From assembly GCA_905147135.1 (NCBI GenBank), contig LR990050.1, forward strand, positions 13,824,001 through 13,888,000: a stretch of 64,000 bases of DNA, given 5' to 3'. The notes under the pieces were generated by a model. It did no database searches. It was not told the DNA's origin and saw nothing but the letters and a program-made list of their open reading frames with translations. A program made the translations under genes and the position numbers. The DNA is from Blastobasis lacticolella. Lineage: Eukaryota > Arthropoda > Insecta > Lepidoptera > Blastobasidae. Within the stretch, counting starts at the first letter, position 1. Each line of letters starts with the position of its first letter. Below, piece by piece: positions 1 to 11,144 of this stretch.

Positions 1-210
1 CTCCGATGGCCAGTGTCCAGCCCCGCATATTAATCACTGCGGCATCTGTGTCCGTACGATTAAAATATTTCGACGGCAACACTTGCCGCCAATGCGACCT
101 AGCAGAGCTAGGTAGGGTTACACGTCGCTGTTACACCCGATGTAAAATGTATATGATTTATTTTTCATTTATTGTATCAAAAACGAAAATTGCAAGATAT
201 TAGGTGTTAT
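1..210. other. Unassigned AT-rich DNA
   Basis: No repeat or coding signal recognised. The 65-codon open frame here has no recognisable domain and is of a length expected by chance. Confidence 0.5.
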
Positions 211-330
211 AATTCAATTCAATTCATTTATTTTAATAAACATAAATTTACACGTCAAATGTCATCAAATTCTTGAGTAGTCATTATTCTTAAAATAATT
301 ATACAACAGATAAAGGATATCACAATCTTA
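211..330 (-). mobile_element. 3' end of a truncated LINE, pentamer tail
   Basis: The + strand opens with about three ATTCA units followed by TTTATTTTAATAAACATAAA. On the minus strand this is a LINE 3' end with a short tandem tail, laid out like the end of the LINE at 17585. Nothing coding remains, so the copy is heavily 5'-truncated. The inner edge is a guess. Confidence 0.5.
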
Positions 331-1148
331 ATGTCACGAGATTTTTTGAATTTTGTTCAAGGGAGTTAATAAAAGTTATAAATTTGACGTGTGCATCTGT
401 GGCATGGTGTATGGGTGTATGACTATTTTTATTCATTTAATGTATAAAAACGAAAAATGCAGGATACAGTGTGAATGACATATAAAAACCACCAAGGTTT
501 GTACAATGTGTGTGACTGCTTGTGGCATTATAGCTAGCGAACGGACTGATTATGATGATTTTTTGCTTGATAACCAGTTTGATCGAAAGGTCCTGTGAGC
601 CATACAGCCCATTAAGGAAACTGACTAGAGATTAATACTGATATAATATCTGTTTTATCTTACACCGATATTTATAATTGTATGAATTTAATTTTATCTA
701 TAAAATATTGTCTTTCACGATAAATTCAACGGAGAATTTCCAGAATAAGTAATGTAGAGCTCAGTGTATTGCTTAAAACGTCTGTATTATATGCGACTTC
801 TATAAGCTGCCCTATCTGTAAAGAAACGGTCCTAATTTTAATATTAAACTGTTAATTTTAGAATTGCGGTTGTCCCACGTTGATGTCCAAGGATACCGTT
901 GTGTCGTTTGGGGACAACAGCCCTGCGGTCGGCTCCCACAATTCGTTACGCAACCCGAATTATACGGTTGTCTGTTGTTCAATTTAATATAACATTTGGA
1001 AGTCAACATTTTACCATTTATACCTAAATTAGGTGGGCATTATAGATGTCCTGGGTGAATAATATCTACACATCAGTTAGTTCGGCTTCGTAGAGAATAA
1101 TCTCAGTCGCACGCGTTAAGTACCTAAATACGAAGCCGAAACTACCCG
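331..1148. other. Unassigned AT-rich DNA
   Basis: No recognised gene or repeat. The short ORFs lack domains. A slightly GC-richer stretch near 865-960 reads through one frame on the minus strand without any motif. Confidence 0.45.
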
Positions 1149-1157
1149 ATGTGCATT

Positions 1158-1410
1158 ACACACATCACAGCCCTTAACAGTACACTGCTGGACTTACGGC
1201 CTCTCCCACGAAAGGGGAGGTTATTGCCATAATCTCCACACTTGGCAGGCGGGTTGGAGATCGCAGTGTTTAAAAATAACAGTGGAAAATGCTGCTTTTC
1301 AGACTTCGGAGACTCTTGATCTTTTGCCTCGAAAACATTAGTCGCCTTGTACGACACCCATGAGTGTAAGGGGTTGGTGCTATTCTACTCTGCCGGACAC
1401 CACACGGCCA
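1158..1410 (-). mobile_element. SINE family E, full-length copy with TSD
   Basis: This 253-bp copy matches those at 41556-41808 and 61760-62018 along their length. Shared landmarks (in element sense) are GTGTCCGGCAGAGTAGAATAG, the block CTAATGTTTTCGAGGCAAAAG and CCTCCCCTTTCGTGGGAGAG. It is flanked by GATGTGCAT at 1149-1157 and 1411-1419, a direct duplication expected from retroposition. The 3' end carries TGATG-like units. I saw no clear A/B box pair. It encodes nothing. Confidence 0.8.
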
Positions 1411-1734
1411 GATGTGCATATTATATTTACCACTAATTTAAAAACATAACCCTTTCCTGGCAGTCGGGTAAAAAGTGGCGTTTGTTCCTTTTACTTTTAT
1501 TAGCAAAATTCCTTCTATTTCTATAGGAAATTCTTCGAAAACGGCTATCGAAGACTGAGCACCCTGGACTCTAGCCGGGGCAGGTCTCTAGTTTATGTAT
1601 ATTATATAACAAGGTGAAATCCTCATCTACTCGATATTAGTAAATTAAATGGAAGTACGAGCAAGAAATTCAAAAACAAAGCATACACTTACATTTCGAT
1701 CAACGAATACGATACCACACATTCATTGCAAGCT

Positions 1735-2040
1735 TTACTGGACCGCGCCGCGGTCCCCAACGGATAGTTAGGTAAAGCTCGGCGCGTGATAAATTCATTT
1801 TTGGGCAAGGTTTAATTGCTAACCCCCCGCGCCCCGCCGCCCTCCGCCATTCCTCATTGAACAGATTACGGAGATTACGAATTCATTAGGGAGGCGATAT
1901 CTTTTGTTTTGCTCCGGGGACGCGACTAATTGATACCGCGGACGCACGTGTGGAGTGAGATCCCGAAAATTTTGGGACAAGATTTAATATTGGGCCGGAC
2001 ACCGCGACGGTATTCATTTGGAGCGCTCTTAATCATGTTT
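1735..2040. other. CpG-rich low-repeat block, possible conserved non-coding DNA
   Basis: GC-rich stretches (GCGCCGCGGTCC, CCCCGCGCCCCGCCGCCC) alternate with AT-rich homeodomain-like cores (TAATTG, GATTACGAATTCATTA). No open frame or repeat match is visible. A cis-regulatory role is inference only. Confidence 0.3.
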
Positions 2041-2154
2041 GGATAGGCAAATGGTTGTGCAGACTTTGTTGTTTTATCATTACTATGAGACTTATAGATA
2101 AATGCAAAAAATATTTACTCAGACAGAGATACTTGCTGGTTAGTCTCATAAACA

Positions 2155-2212
2155 GCTATCTTGTACGACACCCGTGAATGAAGTGGTTGGTGCCACTCTA
2201 CCAGACACACTT
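2155..2212 (-). mobile_element. SINE family E fragment
   Basis: TCTTGTACGACACCCGTGAA followed by GGTTGGTGCCACTCTACC matches the middle of the family E copy at 1158-1410 in the same orientation. Both ends of the SINE are missing. Confidence 0.6.
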
Positions 2213-2668
2213 ATAGATTATAAGCATACAATGCCTCATTGTTGGAAAAAGTACTGCGTATTATGCAGTAACGATGATAAGACAACAAAACTTAAGTCAC
2301 CTCTTACTCTGTGTAGGTCAAAGAGAATAATTAATTAATATCTTTAGTATTTTACTTTAGTGTAGGTAATGTGTTGGATTATATTGCAGTATTCTCGTAT
2401 TCCAAATAAAGAATATATCTATGTCTAGCGACTAGCTCCACTAATGCAGTGCAGTGCACTGCGCGGCGCACCACGCAGTGCCACGTCACGGTGACAACAA
2501 AGAAAACGGTGGTGTTATTCTGGTTTTTCACGTTAGGCAATGATCGCACGAGAGATTTACGAATGATTGTGAGTTAGGCAACGTTTGCACGAGAGCTTTT
2601 TCGACGCTTTTACGCGCGTTATTTTAAACGACTCGCATGATTATTGACCTTATGTCGACCTTATGTAT

Positions 2669-2796
2669 GGAGGTCAGTTGGCAGTCGTTCCACTGTAATA
2701 GCCTGATCTGCTAAATCTTGGATCATAGTCAAAGCGGGCCCCGGGTCCTCGCGTGCGAGAGCACAAACAGGATTTGACGCCAAGATCATCATTATC
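2669..2796 (+). mobile_element. SINE family B, 3' part
   Basis: The sequence runs from GGAGGTCAGTTGGCAGTCG through TGGATCATAGTCAAAGCGGG to GACGCCAAGATCATCATTATC. It matches the 3' half of the full SINE at 28835-29180. The tRNA-like head is absent. Confidence 0.75.
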
Positions 2797-2903
2797 ATCG
2801 TCTTGGTGTTAAATTTCGGTTGCCAGGAGTCCGCCTTCCTACTCCTCTTGGTCCACTTCGCTCGGTGTTCGGTATCCTTGGTGGTGAGTTTGTTGGCACG
2901 CAT

Positions 2904-2980
2904 TTTTTTTTTTTTTTTTTATGTCATACGGTAGGCAAACAGGCAAGCGGGCCACCTGATGGAAAGTGGTCCTGATGGAG
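2904..2980 (-). mobile_element. Retroposon family A, 5'-truncated, exact 13-bp TSD
   Basis: A run of about 17 T is followed by GGCAAACAGGCAAGCGGGCC and ACCTGATGGAAAGTGG. TGTTGGCACGCAT stands directly before (2891-2903) and after (2981-2993). The T run is the poly(A) tail of a minus-strand insertion, which fixes the polarity of the whole family. The intact tail and exact duplication suggest a recent insertion. Confidence 0.9.
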
Positions 2981-3340
2981 TGTTGGCACGCATGTCGTTC
3001 TTATCGACGTCTAGCCATCGCTTCGTGAGTTGAACTCTCCTTCCCGTGCCTAGCGGGCTGGCATGGTCAGACATTATTGTCCCCACGTAATTTGCCGTTT
3101 AATTTCCTTACTACCATTATCCGCATTTTGTCTCTCACGTTCCGTTTAGAGTAATCTGATCGATTATAATCGTATGGTGCAGGATGTTTTTCAACAAGCT
3201 CATGAAACATTATATTGAAGTCAACATCATCATAATGACGCCACGATGATTATTTAATTTATATTATTGTCAATGCTACATTGACATTACAATTTGTGTG
3301 CCGTTTTTGTAACCTTGATCTGGCTCGGGTTAATATTTGA

Positions 3341-3541
3341 TTATAACATAATGGTGACATCCTGAAAACCTGCTGAAAACGGTCCGGATACATTTCCAGT
3401 TTTACCATCAACTGGTAAGTCTATTTTTACACCGGTATTCCATATAGGGTGCACCCAATAGTTACGTCGAGGTCGTCTACATTTTTGCATATTAACCATC
3501 TGCAGTACGGCCAACATGTCTTCATCCCCGGAAGAAGACAT
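3341..3541 (-). pseudogene. PIF/Harbinger-like transposase N-terminal exon remnant
   Basis: A 66-codon frame starts at an ATG, with an acidic start (MSSSGDED), then a basic stretch and RRPRRNYWVHPI at about residues 22-33. An aromatic residue plus the VHP motif after an Arg/Lys run near the N-terminus is, as I know the family, typical of insect PIF/Harbinger transposases, whose catalytic domain lies in later sequence. The frame loses similarity after WVHPI. A GT just beyond could be an intron start or mark decay. No catalytic DDE part was found. It lies inside the probable element 2445-5400. Family assignment rests on the motif alone. Confidence 0.45.
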
Positions 3542-3719
3542 AATTTTACTTTAAAATCTTTGAAAACGAATTTTTTCTTTGGATGTTTACTTCTGACAGG
3601 TGTCCATAGATTCACCATCTGTAGACCGTGGTAAGTCATTCCATATTTTAACTAAAAAGTATAACATCAGTAATATCTAAAGAAATTGAACCATGCAACT
3701 TCCGCGAATACTATACTAT

Positions 3720-4030
3720 AAATGATTCTTTTTACCCGACTACGATGGAGCTAAGGGAGGGTAATGAAGTTAACAATCTATGTATGTAAAGTTAATAAAC
3801 GTGGAAGAATCGACAGAGATTTGTCAGGACCATAGCAAATGGAACAATGTCGTCTCTGTCGTATGTCGTCAATGTCGTACTCTTGCGGGGGAAAGGGGTT
3901 TGTGTGTATGTATGTTTATATGAATGTTTGTATGGATGTTTATTCTAGCTGAAAAACTTCTTGGCCGATTTTCGTTAAAAGCGTATTGATTGTCCGATGG
4001 TTACAGGCTCTATGATAATACATTAAATTA
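3720..4030 (+). mobile_element. Degenerate interspersed repeat family Q, two pieces
   Basis: TTTTTACCCGACTACGATGG followed by GGAGGGTAATG, then a GTATGTATGTTTATATG stretch and AAACTTCTTGGCCGATTTTCG, resemble a repeat I know to be common in Lepidoptera. The same opening appears at 8763. A stretch of unclear origin separates the two pieces. Confidence 0.4.
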
Positions 4031-4369
4031 AATTATCTTGAGGATATAAGAACATAAAAACTTCAAAATTTTTAAATTCCGAAGATTGTTTCGGTATGTT
4101 AGGAATTATTATTCACATTGATTGATTCTGTTGTAGGATAAACCGCACTGCTTAAATTTGTCCTCAACTGGTTGAAGACATGATTTTGGGACAATATTAC
4201 GACAAAATGTTTTAAAACGTAGTAATTTTGAATTTTGAATTTTGAATTTCTGTCCTTTACGAATGTTTACTTAAACTGAGTGTATACCACAGTGGCTCAT
4301 TCAAAACTATAACTACAAAGTATAACATCAGTAGTAAGTATAAAGAGAGTGAATATAACTTAAATTACT

Positions 4370-4890
4370 CGGAAACCATTGCTCTTAGAAAACTGGATCC
4401 TAAAAAAAAAATGATAGTGCCCGTCGATATCTATAAGTATTTGCTGTTCTGGAACAAGCGTTTTAAGGCAAATAGTTTCAGAGTTATTACAGTTTTAAGA
4501 TTGACAGCTGTCATACGGAATGTAGATCTCGACTATCATTTCTCTTCAGGAACTAGTGTTCAAGGAGCGATAGTTTCAGAGTTATTATAGTATTAAGTTT
4601 GACAGCTGTCAACCGAAATGTAGATGTAGACGAGCACTATCATTTCTCTTCAGAAACTAGTGTTCTAGAAGTGATAGTTTAAGAGTTATTACAGTATTAA
4701 GTTTGACAGCTGTCAACCGAAATGTAGATGTCGACGAGCACTATCATTTCTCTTTAGGAACTAGTATTCTAGCACCAATAGTTTCAGAGTTATTACAGTT
4801 TTAAGTGTGACAGGTGCCATCCAAAATGTAGATTTCTACGAGTACCAGCATTTCTTTTTAGAAACTAGTGTTCTAGAACCAAACATGCCC
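4370..4890. repeat. Family C tandem array, locus 1
   Basis: Units of 98-104 bp, measured from ATAGTTT landmarks at 4472, 4570, 4674 and 4778. Each holds TGACAGCTGTCA or a variant (a perfect 12-bp palindrome), then AATGTAGAT, CATTTCTCTT and AACTAGTGTTCTAG. The first unit (4370-4435) runs opposite to the rest. Same arrangement at 35490-35835 and 39400-40085. Confidence 0.85.
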
Positions 4891-5405
4891 TATTTATAAT
4901 TCGGGATGAACTGAGAAGAGAATGACGACAGGATCACGAAAGCGAAACAACTTCGATAATGTTAAAGAATCAGAAAAAGGGGAGGGGCTTACGCATCAGC
5001 TGTCAAACTTTCTTTGACAAGGTCGGTTTCCTATTTCATTCACACGCGTTGTATCTGTACTAAAAAAAGTAGACAGATATATGTGTGTCAACTGTGTCAC
5101 ATAAAGAGGAAAGATTCGAACTGTTGGTAAAAAGAAACAGTCAGATGTGACGTTTCATGTTGACATCTACTGACATCGCACCGCACGCTGCACGATGGGG
5201 TCAAATTGAAAAACGTAGACAAAATTCATACAGAACTGACACTTCGGGCTTCAATTGCGGGTGTTGCCCCATCATGCAGTGCGCCGCGCGGCGCGCTGCA
5301 CAGTGGGACATTCCGCCATCTGTCAATGTACTTGCATACAAATTGCTCGGCGTGTAACAAGTTTTGCCACATCGTGCAGTGCACTGCGCAGCGCACTGCA
5401 TCAGT

Positions 5406-5640
5406 GTGCGTTCAAGCTTAAGAATCAATAAAACAGTGACACCGTCGTGTCATTCAAGGGACCGTTATTCCCGGTGTCGGAATCAATACGATGATTGCCT
5501 TAACCCTGTGCCTGCTGCGACAGGCTCACCGCACACCGCAGCGGCGCGCAGTAATTGCCGTGTCTGCGGCCAGGCCTGAGGGCACTGTGCCGATCATGCT
5601 GACGGCTAAATTGGCCACAATCACGATTCGATACTGATAT
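5406..5640. other. CpG-rich block
   Basis: CpG-rich non-repetitive sequence with CACCGCACACCGCAGCGGCG and GCGGCCAGGCCTGAGGGC. No coding signal. A regulatory role is possible but not shown. Confidence 0.25.
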
Positions 5641-5869
5641 TTTATCATAGGTTAAGAAGAGTGGATAAGAGCATGAGATTCCCCCTTAAGGAAATTTAGA
5701 AATAAATGCTAAATTATGCATTTGTGTAATTAAAAAGCAAATTAAGAGCAAAATTAAACAGCACCATCTTGTTATCTGCTGATGCATTGTATAACAAAAT
5801 GTGAGTTAAGACTCAAGTTTGTACAATAAATAATTGTTTCCCGAGACGTAATTGCCGTAATTTCATGAA

Positions 5870-6410
5870 TAATTACCACCGCAGAGCAATTAAATAAATT
5901 ACACGACGAGTAACGACCTCCTTTCGGCGTTTTAGTTTAAAGTTGGGGCGTCGGATGTTGCACCGAATTAAACTTCTAAAATTGCAAACAACCGAGGCAT
6001 AATTTAAGTTTTCCACACAAATAAATAGCGTCGAGTTTCCGCACAAATTGGTCGGCCTTTGGTAAATGGGTGGCAAATTGGCGGCGCGGCGCGCACGTGA
6101 GACGCGTCGCCGCAAATCGGGTACAGCGTGGCCGGCTGGAAATTTCAAAAAGAGAATCGCCGCTGTCATACGCGATACGGCGGGCCGGCGGCGGGGGCAG
6201 GGAGGGGCGGGCGCCCCGCGCGGGCAGTTAGTTACGCCGCGAATTATAGGGGCCATTACGATTCATTAAGGCCAGTTAGGCTTAAACCGGTGTTTACCCA
6301 CGCACACCAGCCCGCGCACACACGCTCTCGCAACAGTTGGCATTGTTTCAGGCGCGCGCGAAAGGGACACAGCGAAAGGGTTACGTTTTGAGATTTTAAG
6401 CCACCGAAAT
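5870..6410. other. Strong CpG-rich block, possible regulatory DNA
   Basis: Very GC-rich runs at 6080-6235 (GGCGGCGCGGCGCGCACGTG, GGGCCGGCGGCGGGGGCAGG) are embedded between AT-rich TAATTA-type cores. Open frames exist on both strands only because stop codons are rare in GC-rich DNA. Their peptides are low-complexity Arg/Pro/Ala. Best read as non-coding CpG-rich DNA. Confidence 0.35.
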
Positions 6411-8155
6411 TGTGGGGTGTAATTAGTGGCGGTCGTAATGAGCTTAGGGTCTTGGCTAGTGAAGTGTGAATTTTTGATTTTGGCAACTTACTCGGCTGCC
6501 AGCGACATTGTTACAGACGTGATTAAAGGTTTTCTAAGGATCAACGCGCCGACAAAACACTTGATAAGTACCAGAATTTCAACACTACTTTTAAATGCTA
6601 CAGAATGCCACACTGCAACACAAAATAGGAATTTCGTTCTTTACGCTTCAATTAATGCAACTATTTGTCGGAAGCACTATTCAAGCAGAGTGCATAGGTA
6701 CGCGATAAAAATTGCGAACACAAAAAATAATAGGCGCAAATACCGATATGTTTGCAAAACGCTACGGGCTGTCAAAAGCATCGGTAAACGATCGCGTCGG
6801 TTATTTACCTGCTACACAGAGCCAGCTACAAATTGCCAGATGCCGACTCGACCAATGTAACTTTTCGCTCACGATAGCTCTTATGTCTGAGCCGAAAGGT
6901 TCATTATTGAATGAATTGACTGCTATTTATAGTAGCAAACCGTGAATGGTCGATTTTACGTCGCCATGATCGGGTTATAGCCGTAGCTGGATATTTTGAC
7001 AAAACAGATTTCATAAAATGGAGAGGAATTTCAAGAACACTTTTGTTTACATTATTTATAAAATATTTAAATAAACTAATGGGCATTTTCGGACCCTGCT
7101 ACTATCTCATGGCCCTAAGCCTACTAGTGGTCCCCCTGCCGACACTCAGAGGAGACCCTGGAGGAGACTCCGATGAGACTGGCGAATCGGCTTTTCCAAC
7201 GAATTATGCGGGGCTTGTAAGTTGGCGTCGCACATAAAAAGCCACAAAACAGCAAAATTAACTATTTATAGGTCTGGCGGAAGTGTCTCCAGAGATTAGG
7301 ACATCTAGGACTGCAGTGGACCCTGGTAGAAACATGAAGACACGACTTGTACCTACGCCGCCAAATTTTGAAAATAATCTTGGTAAATATGTTATCATAC
7401 CTTTTTTTGTCTTGGGGAAACTCATTTACGCGTACCCACTCACCAGGATAGCGAGCAGGTTATTGAGGACTCCCAGGCCAGAGTAGCCAGAGTAGCCAGA
7501 CTACCCACTAAAACCCCAAGGTATCCTTCTCGCCGCTTGTCAACGGAGCCACGGTACTGCGCGGACGAACTCCACGTATTACCCCGATGACTATGCCAGC
7601 GGGCCTCGCTGGATGCGAGCCGATACTCGGGGAGTAAATATATTATCACACCTACTACAGACACACATCAACGTTTTTGGAGGCTAAAGAACAATTCATT
7701 TATGAGCGTGTGTACATCAGGTGCGTTGTTACAATGAAGACTATGAATGCTTCTTCTTCTATAATGGCGCGGGCTACCATAATCAAAACGGAGCACAACC
7801 ACATTTGCTTTTACGGTGGCACGGTGTTTATAGACCGGATGTGCCGGATATGCCAGTGTCTCATTTTTTACAATTTGTCCAAATTTGTACTTTTGACATT
7901 AATCTCGTCATCTTTACGTCATCACGTTCTCGTAAAATTGCATACCTTAAGAAAAAATGGGACACCTCCAACTGTCACATCTGCTCGGTCTATCACCGAA
8001 CAGCCAAGCGATTTACCAGGACGGTTACATACAGTACATAGTTCGTATCGTACATAATACTAAGCCGCTACGGATCGCCATTGCCAGTTTATTATATTTT
8101 ATATGACCATTGTTTTCCATTGCCCCGTAACTGGTGCACCGATATGAGGAGTTTC
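6411..8155. other. No recognised gene; GC-richer stretch 7085-7650
   Basis: Between 7085 and 7650 the base composition rises and the sequence looks like decayed coding DNA (AGACCCTGGAGGAGACTCCG; GAACTCCACGTATTACCCCG). Stops interrupt all frames and no protein motif survives. A degraded retroelement is a guess. The flanks show nothing. Confidence 0.3.
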
Positions 8156-8300
8156 GCATGTAAATAGCGCTCGTTGCCAGTTGGAAGCGCGCCAGTATTG
8201 ACACTATCGGCTATCGGCTCGCCGGAGGCGGCGGCTGGGCCATTACGGACAGGGCTGCCGACAAAGGGTTACTTCGGCTTGTCCTTAAGTTGGGGTAAGT
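8156..8300. other. CpG-rich block
   Basis: Contains CTATCGGCTCGCCGGAGGCG and GCGGCTGGGCCATTACGG, non-repetitive in this window. No frame with a recognisable product. Confidence 0.25.
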
Positions 8301-8383
8301 TAATTGCTTAGTCTAATGATTGTACTATGCTTTATTTTATGCTTTTGGCGGCTCCTACTATTTATTAATTATTTTAAGTTAGA

Positions 8384-8525
8384 CTAGCCAGGCATTTGAC
8401 CGCCATCTTACTTGGTGGTAAGTGACGATGCGGCGGCTGATGGAGCATGCTTGTCTTGGAACAGCCTCTATTAAAGGCGTCTAAATTATAATGATCAGGG
8501 AACACACTCGCAGGTAACACTATTC
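8384..8525 (+). mobile_element. Interspersed repeat family G
   Basis: It shares GCCAGGCATTTGA, TGGTAAGTGACGATGCGGC, TGGAGCATGC and GGGAACACA with 41311-41475 in the same order and orientation. Non-coding; class unknown. I see no tail or TSD. Confidence 0.7.
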
Positions 8526-8762
8526 ATTCAACTCAACTTGATCCAAATACTCTTACAAGAAAAAGCATTGTATCAACACCAACCAAATGTGAAAACTCAA
8601 CTCGCTAAGTTATTCTTAAATTTAGGACACCGATTTTGTGACCCTTAAATGCTTAGGAATTATGGCATCACCTTAGGAGTGCAAGCGGGTATAATTGCCG
8701 TTGTCACTTGCTGTTCTTTCTTATTTAAAATTGGACGTTACTATTTGGCTAAAAATTAGTAA

Positions 8763-8935
8763 AGAACTTAGGCTATTTTTACCCGACTGCGACAGAAGGA
8801 GGGTTATGCTTTTCGAGGATATGTGTATTTATATTTCTTTGGCACGGGCTACAGCCCTAACGGCTCAATGCATTTTAATATATGAGGTATTTTCGATATG
8901 TTCGTCTTGGCCGCGCGAGTGACGCATTTTAGGTA
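8763..8935 (+). mobile_element. Interspersed repeat family Q copy
   Basis: TTTTTACCCGACTGCGACAG then AAGGAGGGTTATGCTTTTCG matches the opening of the piece at 3720 and resembles a repeat widespread in moths. The 3' half is degraded. Confidence 0.45.
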
Positions 8936-9107
8936 TCGCATTGTGGCTTTCGATTTTATTTTCTCTTAATTCATTCGAGTGAGGTATCAAAATAAAGTTG
9001 CTCAAAAAGCGATTTAAAAAGTTGATACCACAGAAAAGTATCCAAAATATTTACAGGTACAATAAAAATAAACACTAATAGTTACATATAAAATACTAAA
9101 ATGTTTA

Positions 9108-9180
9108 TAGGCCGTGGTGACCACTTTCCATCAGGTGGCCCGCTTGCCTGTTTGCCTACCGTATTAAATAAATAAAAAAT
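9108..9180 (+). mobile_element. Retroposon family A, 3' part
   Basis: GGTGACCACTTTCCATCAGG, then TGGCCCGCTTGCCTGTTTGCC, ends in an A-rich tail at 9163-9180. Opposite orientation to the copy at 2904. Confidence 0.8.
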
Positions 9181-9655
9181 TAAGTTATCCACATTGCTGC
9201 GCCCCGGAATGGTGCCCAGAAAGCTGGCTGCGTTGCTTATAAAAAATTTATTGACATGCAGTTTTTTAATAGGTAGCAGTCGGGATTTTTAGTTTTTGTA
9301 CTAAATATGTTGACGCAGAAGAGTGAGGAGACCCGAAACCAAATGAATTGGGAGCAGGAAGGAACAAGAAGAAGTACTTATTACTTGTTAGTTGCCTATG
9401 CTGAGTGAAAAAGGCAATTAGTTTTTATATAAATTTATTAGAGACTTCTAAACGGGCAATATTTTTAATGCAATATGTTAGATAAATATTAATAGTTATA
9501 TTTTAATATCTCCCATGTGGGGCTGTGACATTGTCATTTTCTCACTCACGACACTCATTTCGAGTAGAAAAGGACTCACTAGGTTACAAGAGAGTGCAGC
9601 CGAAACAGCAACTGAAAAAATACAGTAAAAATGATGGCCATATAGAAACCCCAAG
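9181..9655. other. No recognised feature
   Basis: AT-rich sequence without repeat match or domain-bearing frame. The 115-codon frame starting at 9525 overlaps the LINE-like remnant that follows and has no recognisable product. Confidence 0.4.
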
Positions 9656-9960
9656 AAAAAAATATTTTAATTCAACCTTTTTGTTTTGGCTGCAACAAAG
9701 ACTTTATTATAATCAGCATCTTAGCGGTCAGTCCCGGCTTGTGGCATGGTTCGCTTTCCTACTCTTCACTCTGCTTCAGTCCTCCCGTCTTGAGTCTCTA
9801 TATTCCTCTCGCATCCGATTCAGCGATGTTAATCCACTGCTTCCTGGACATCTCGCGGCACCTCTTTCGTGATACCGGCTGATTTTGACAGCTATTCCTC
9901 AAGTATGCCTTTCTTACGCCGCAGGTGACTGAACCAACGCCGTCACGTCAAGGCTACAAA
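9656..9960 (-). mobile_element. LINE-like 3' remnant (family N)
   Basis: Read on the minus strand, degenerate coding sequence (CAGGAAGCAGTGGATTAACA) passes into AAGAGTAGGAAAGCGAACC, then an ATAAAGTC signal and an A-rich end. The AAGAGTAGGAAAGCGAACC block recurs at 57115-57195 (−). Frames are broken. The LINE clade is not determinable. Confidence 0.45.
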
Positions 9961-10037
9961 TGGATCGTTAATCGAAGCTGTGTGTAATTTTGGTGTCAAT
10001 ATTCTGGTTGTATTCTTGCATCCCTGTCTGAGCCCTT

Positions 10038-10190
10038 ACCATGAACCAGGATTGAGCAGATCTGGTAATTATAGTAGAGTCCTGTCTGACCTGTCTGTTA
10101 ACAGAGGTACTTGACCAGTTTAGATCATGGTACACATTCATTCACCTGAATGAGCAGGTTTCCTCACGGTGCCCCTCCTCACTGTAAGAG
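10038..10190 (-). mobile_element. SINE family B, degenerate internal part
   Basis: Reverse complement of the central part of the 28835 SINE: AACCAGGATT, CTGACC, GACCAGTTTAGATCATGG, then CACCTGAATG and the CTCACGGTG...ACTGTAAG block. Several indels. Confidence 0.6.
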
Positions 10191-10339
10191 CTTCTAAGAT
10201 GTAAGTAGAGCCTCAAAGATATGTTCAAATACCTGACTATAAAAAAAAATACTATAGTTATCCAGCCACGTAAACCACTGTATTACAATTCAAACAAAAG
10301 CCCCGACTTAACCCTTAACTGCGGCACATTTTAAATCGT

Positions 10340-10625
10340 CCCAGCCAATTTATATCCGGGACCAGACGCATTAACAAAAACCCGTGCTGGGAAGAATGCC
10401 GTGGCAAAAAAATCCCAGTATAATCCCGGGGCAACTAAGCCCGGGGGCTATCTAATAACATTTATTACCGGTCTGCAGTCCCCAGCGTCCACTTCCGGTT
10501 CCTGATAAACTGGCGCCATTTTTACCGCCATATTTATTTATAGGTGGCGATTCGGTGATCGTGCGTGAGTGCGAACGGTTCATTACGCGAAGCGGTGCCA
10601 CGGGTGACTGAGTCCACGAAGTAGT
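10340..10625. other. CpG-rich low-repeat block
   Basis: Holds AATCCCGGGGCAACTAAGCC and TGGCGCCATTTTTACCGCC among TAAT-type cores. No coding frame. Candidate conserved non-coding DNA by appearance only. Confidence 0.3.
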
Positions 10626-11144
10626 TGGCGACTGACGTTTTTATGGTGTTGATATACTCGTAAATAACGTAAATATTGAACATTAAAATTATTAGTGTCT
10701 TAGATGATATATATTGTCATAAATTAGGATTTACACCTATTGAATAGGTGTCTACTGCAAACGACATAGCTGCAGCCAACACAATTTAGACCCTACTTTT
10801 TTATTTACTACCCTCATTGGCTACCCACATTTTAGAAAGCATTATTGTGAATTACATTGTGTTAACAGTTGTATTTTAATATAATTTTAGTTAAATAAAA
10901 GTGTTATGGAGGAACTTGTATTCTTAAAGTACAATACACGAAAACGAAACAAAACAGGCTCTACAGCTTAGACAATCTTAACACGTTCGCTGAACGTACG
11001 TCTACAGGCGAAAAATTTAAATGATGCGCATGGATATATAAGTATATGCAGAAGTCTTTGATGATGCGCATGGACATGATGCTTGATGTTGTGACAGTAA
11101 GTCGAAAGGCGGGGTACTTTTTCTTACAAGTTTGGCTCAATACA

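Larger units (their letters stand above)
2445..5400. mobile_element. Probable inverted-terminus DNA element (Harbinger-like), degenerate
   Basis: The left end begins TGCAGTGCAGTGCACTGC. The reverse complement of the right end begins TGCAGTGCGCTGCGCAGTGC. Both are packed with GCAGTGC/GCGC palindromes, including a perfect 14-bp one, GCGCCGCGCGGCGC, near 5281. TAA precedes the left end and TCA follows the right end, so the duplication is imperfect if real. Inside lie a Harbinger-like exon remnant (3341-3541), a family C array (4370-4890) and two SINE insertions. About 110 bp around 3572-3690 is loosely repeated at 4256-4355. The termini match only partly, so the extent is uncertain. Confidence 0.4.

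Noticed and set aside
5873..6256. 127-codon minus-strand frame
   Set aside because: Open because of GC-rich composition. Peptide is low-complexity Arg/Pro/Ala with no domain.
6426..6860. 144-codon plus-strand frame
   Set aside because: Longest non-repeat frame outside transposons, but no recognised domain, no splice or start context I trust, and AT-rich codon make-up like the surrounding DNA.
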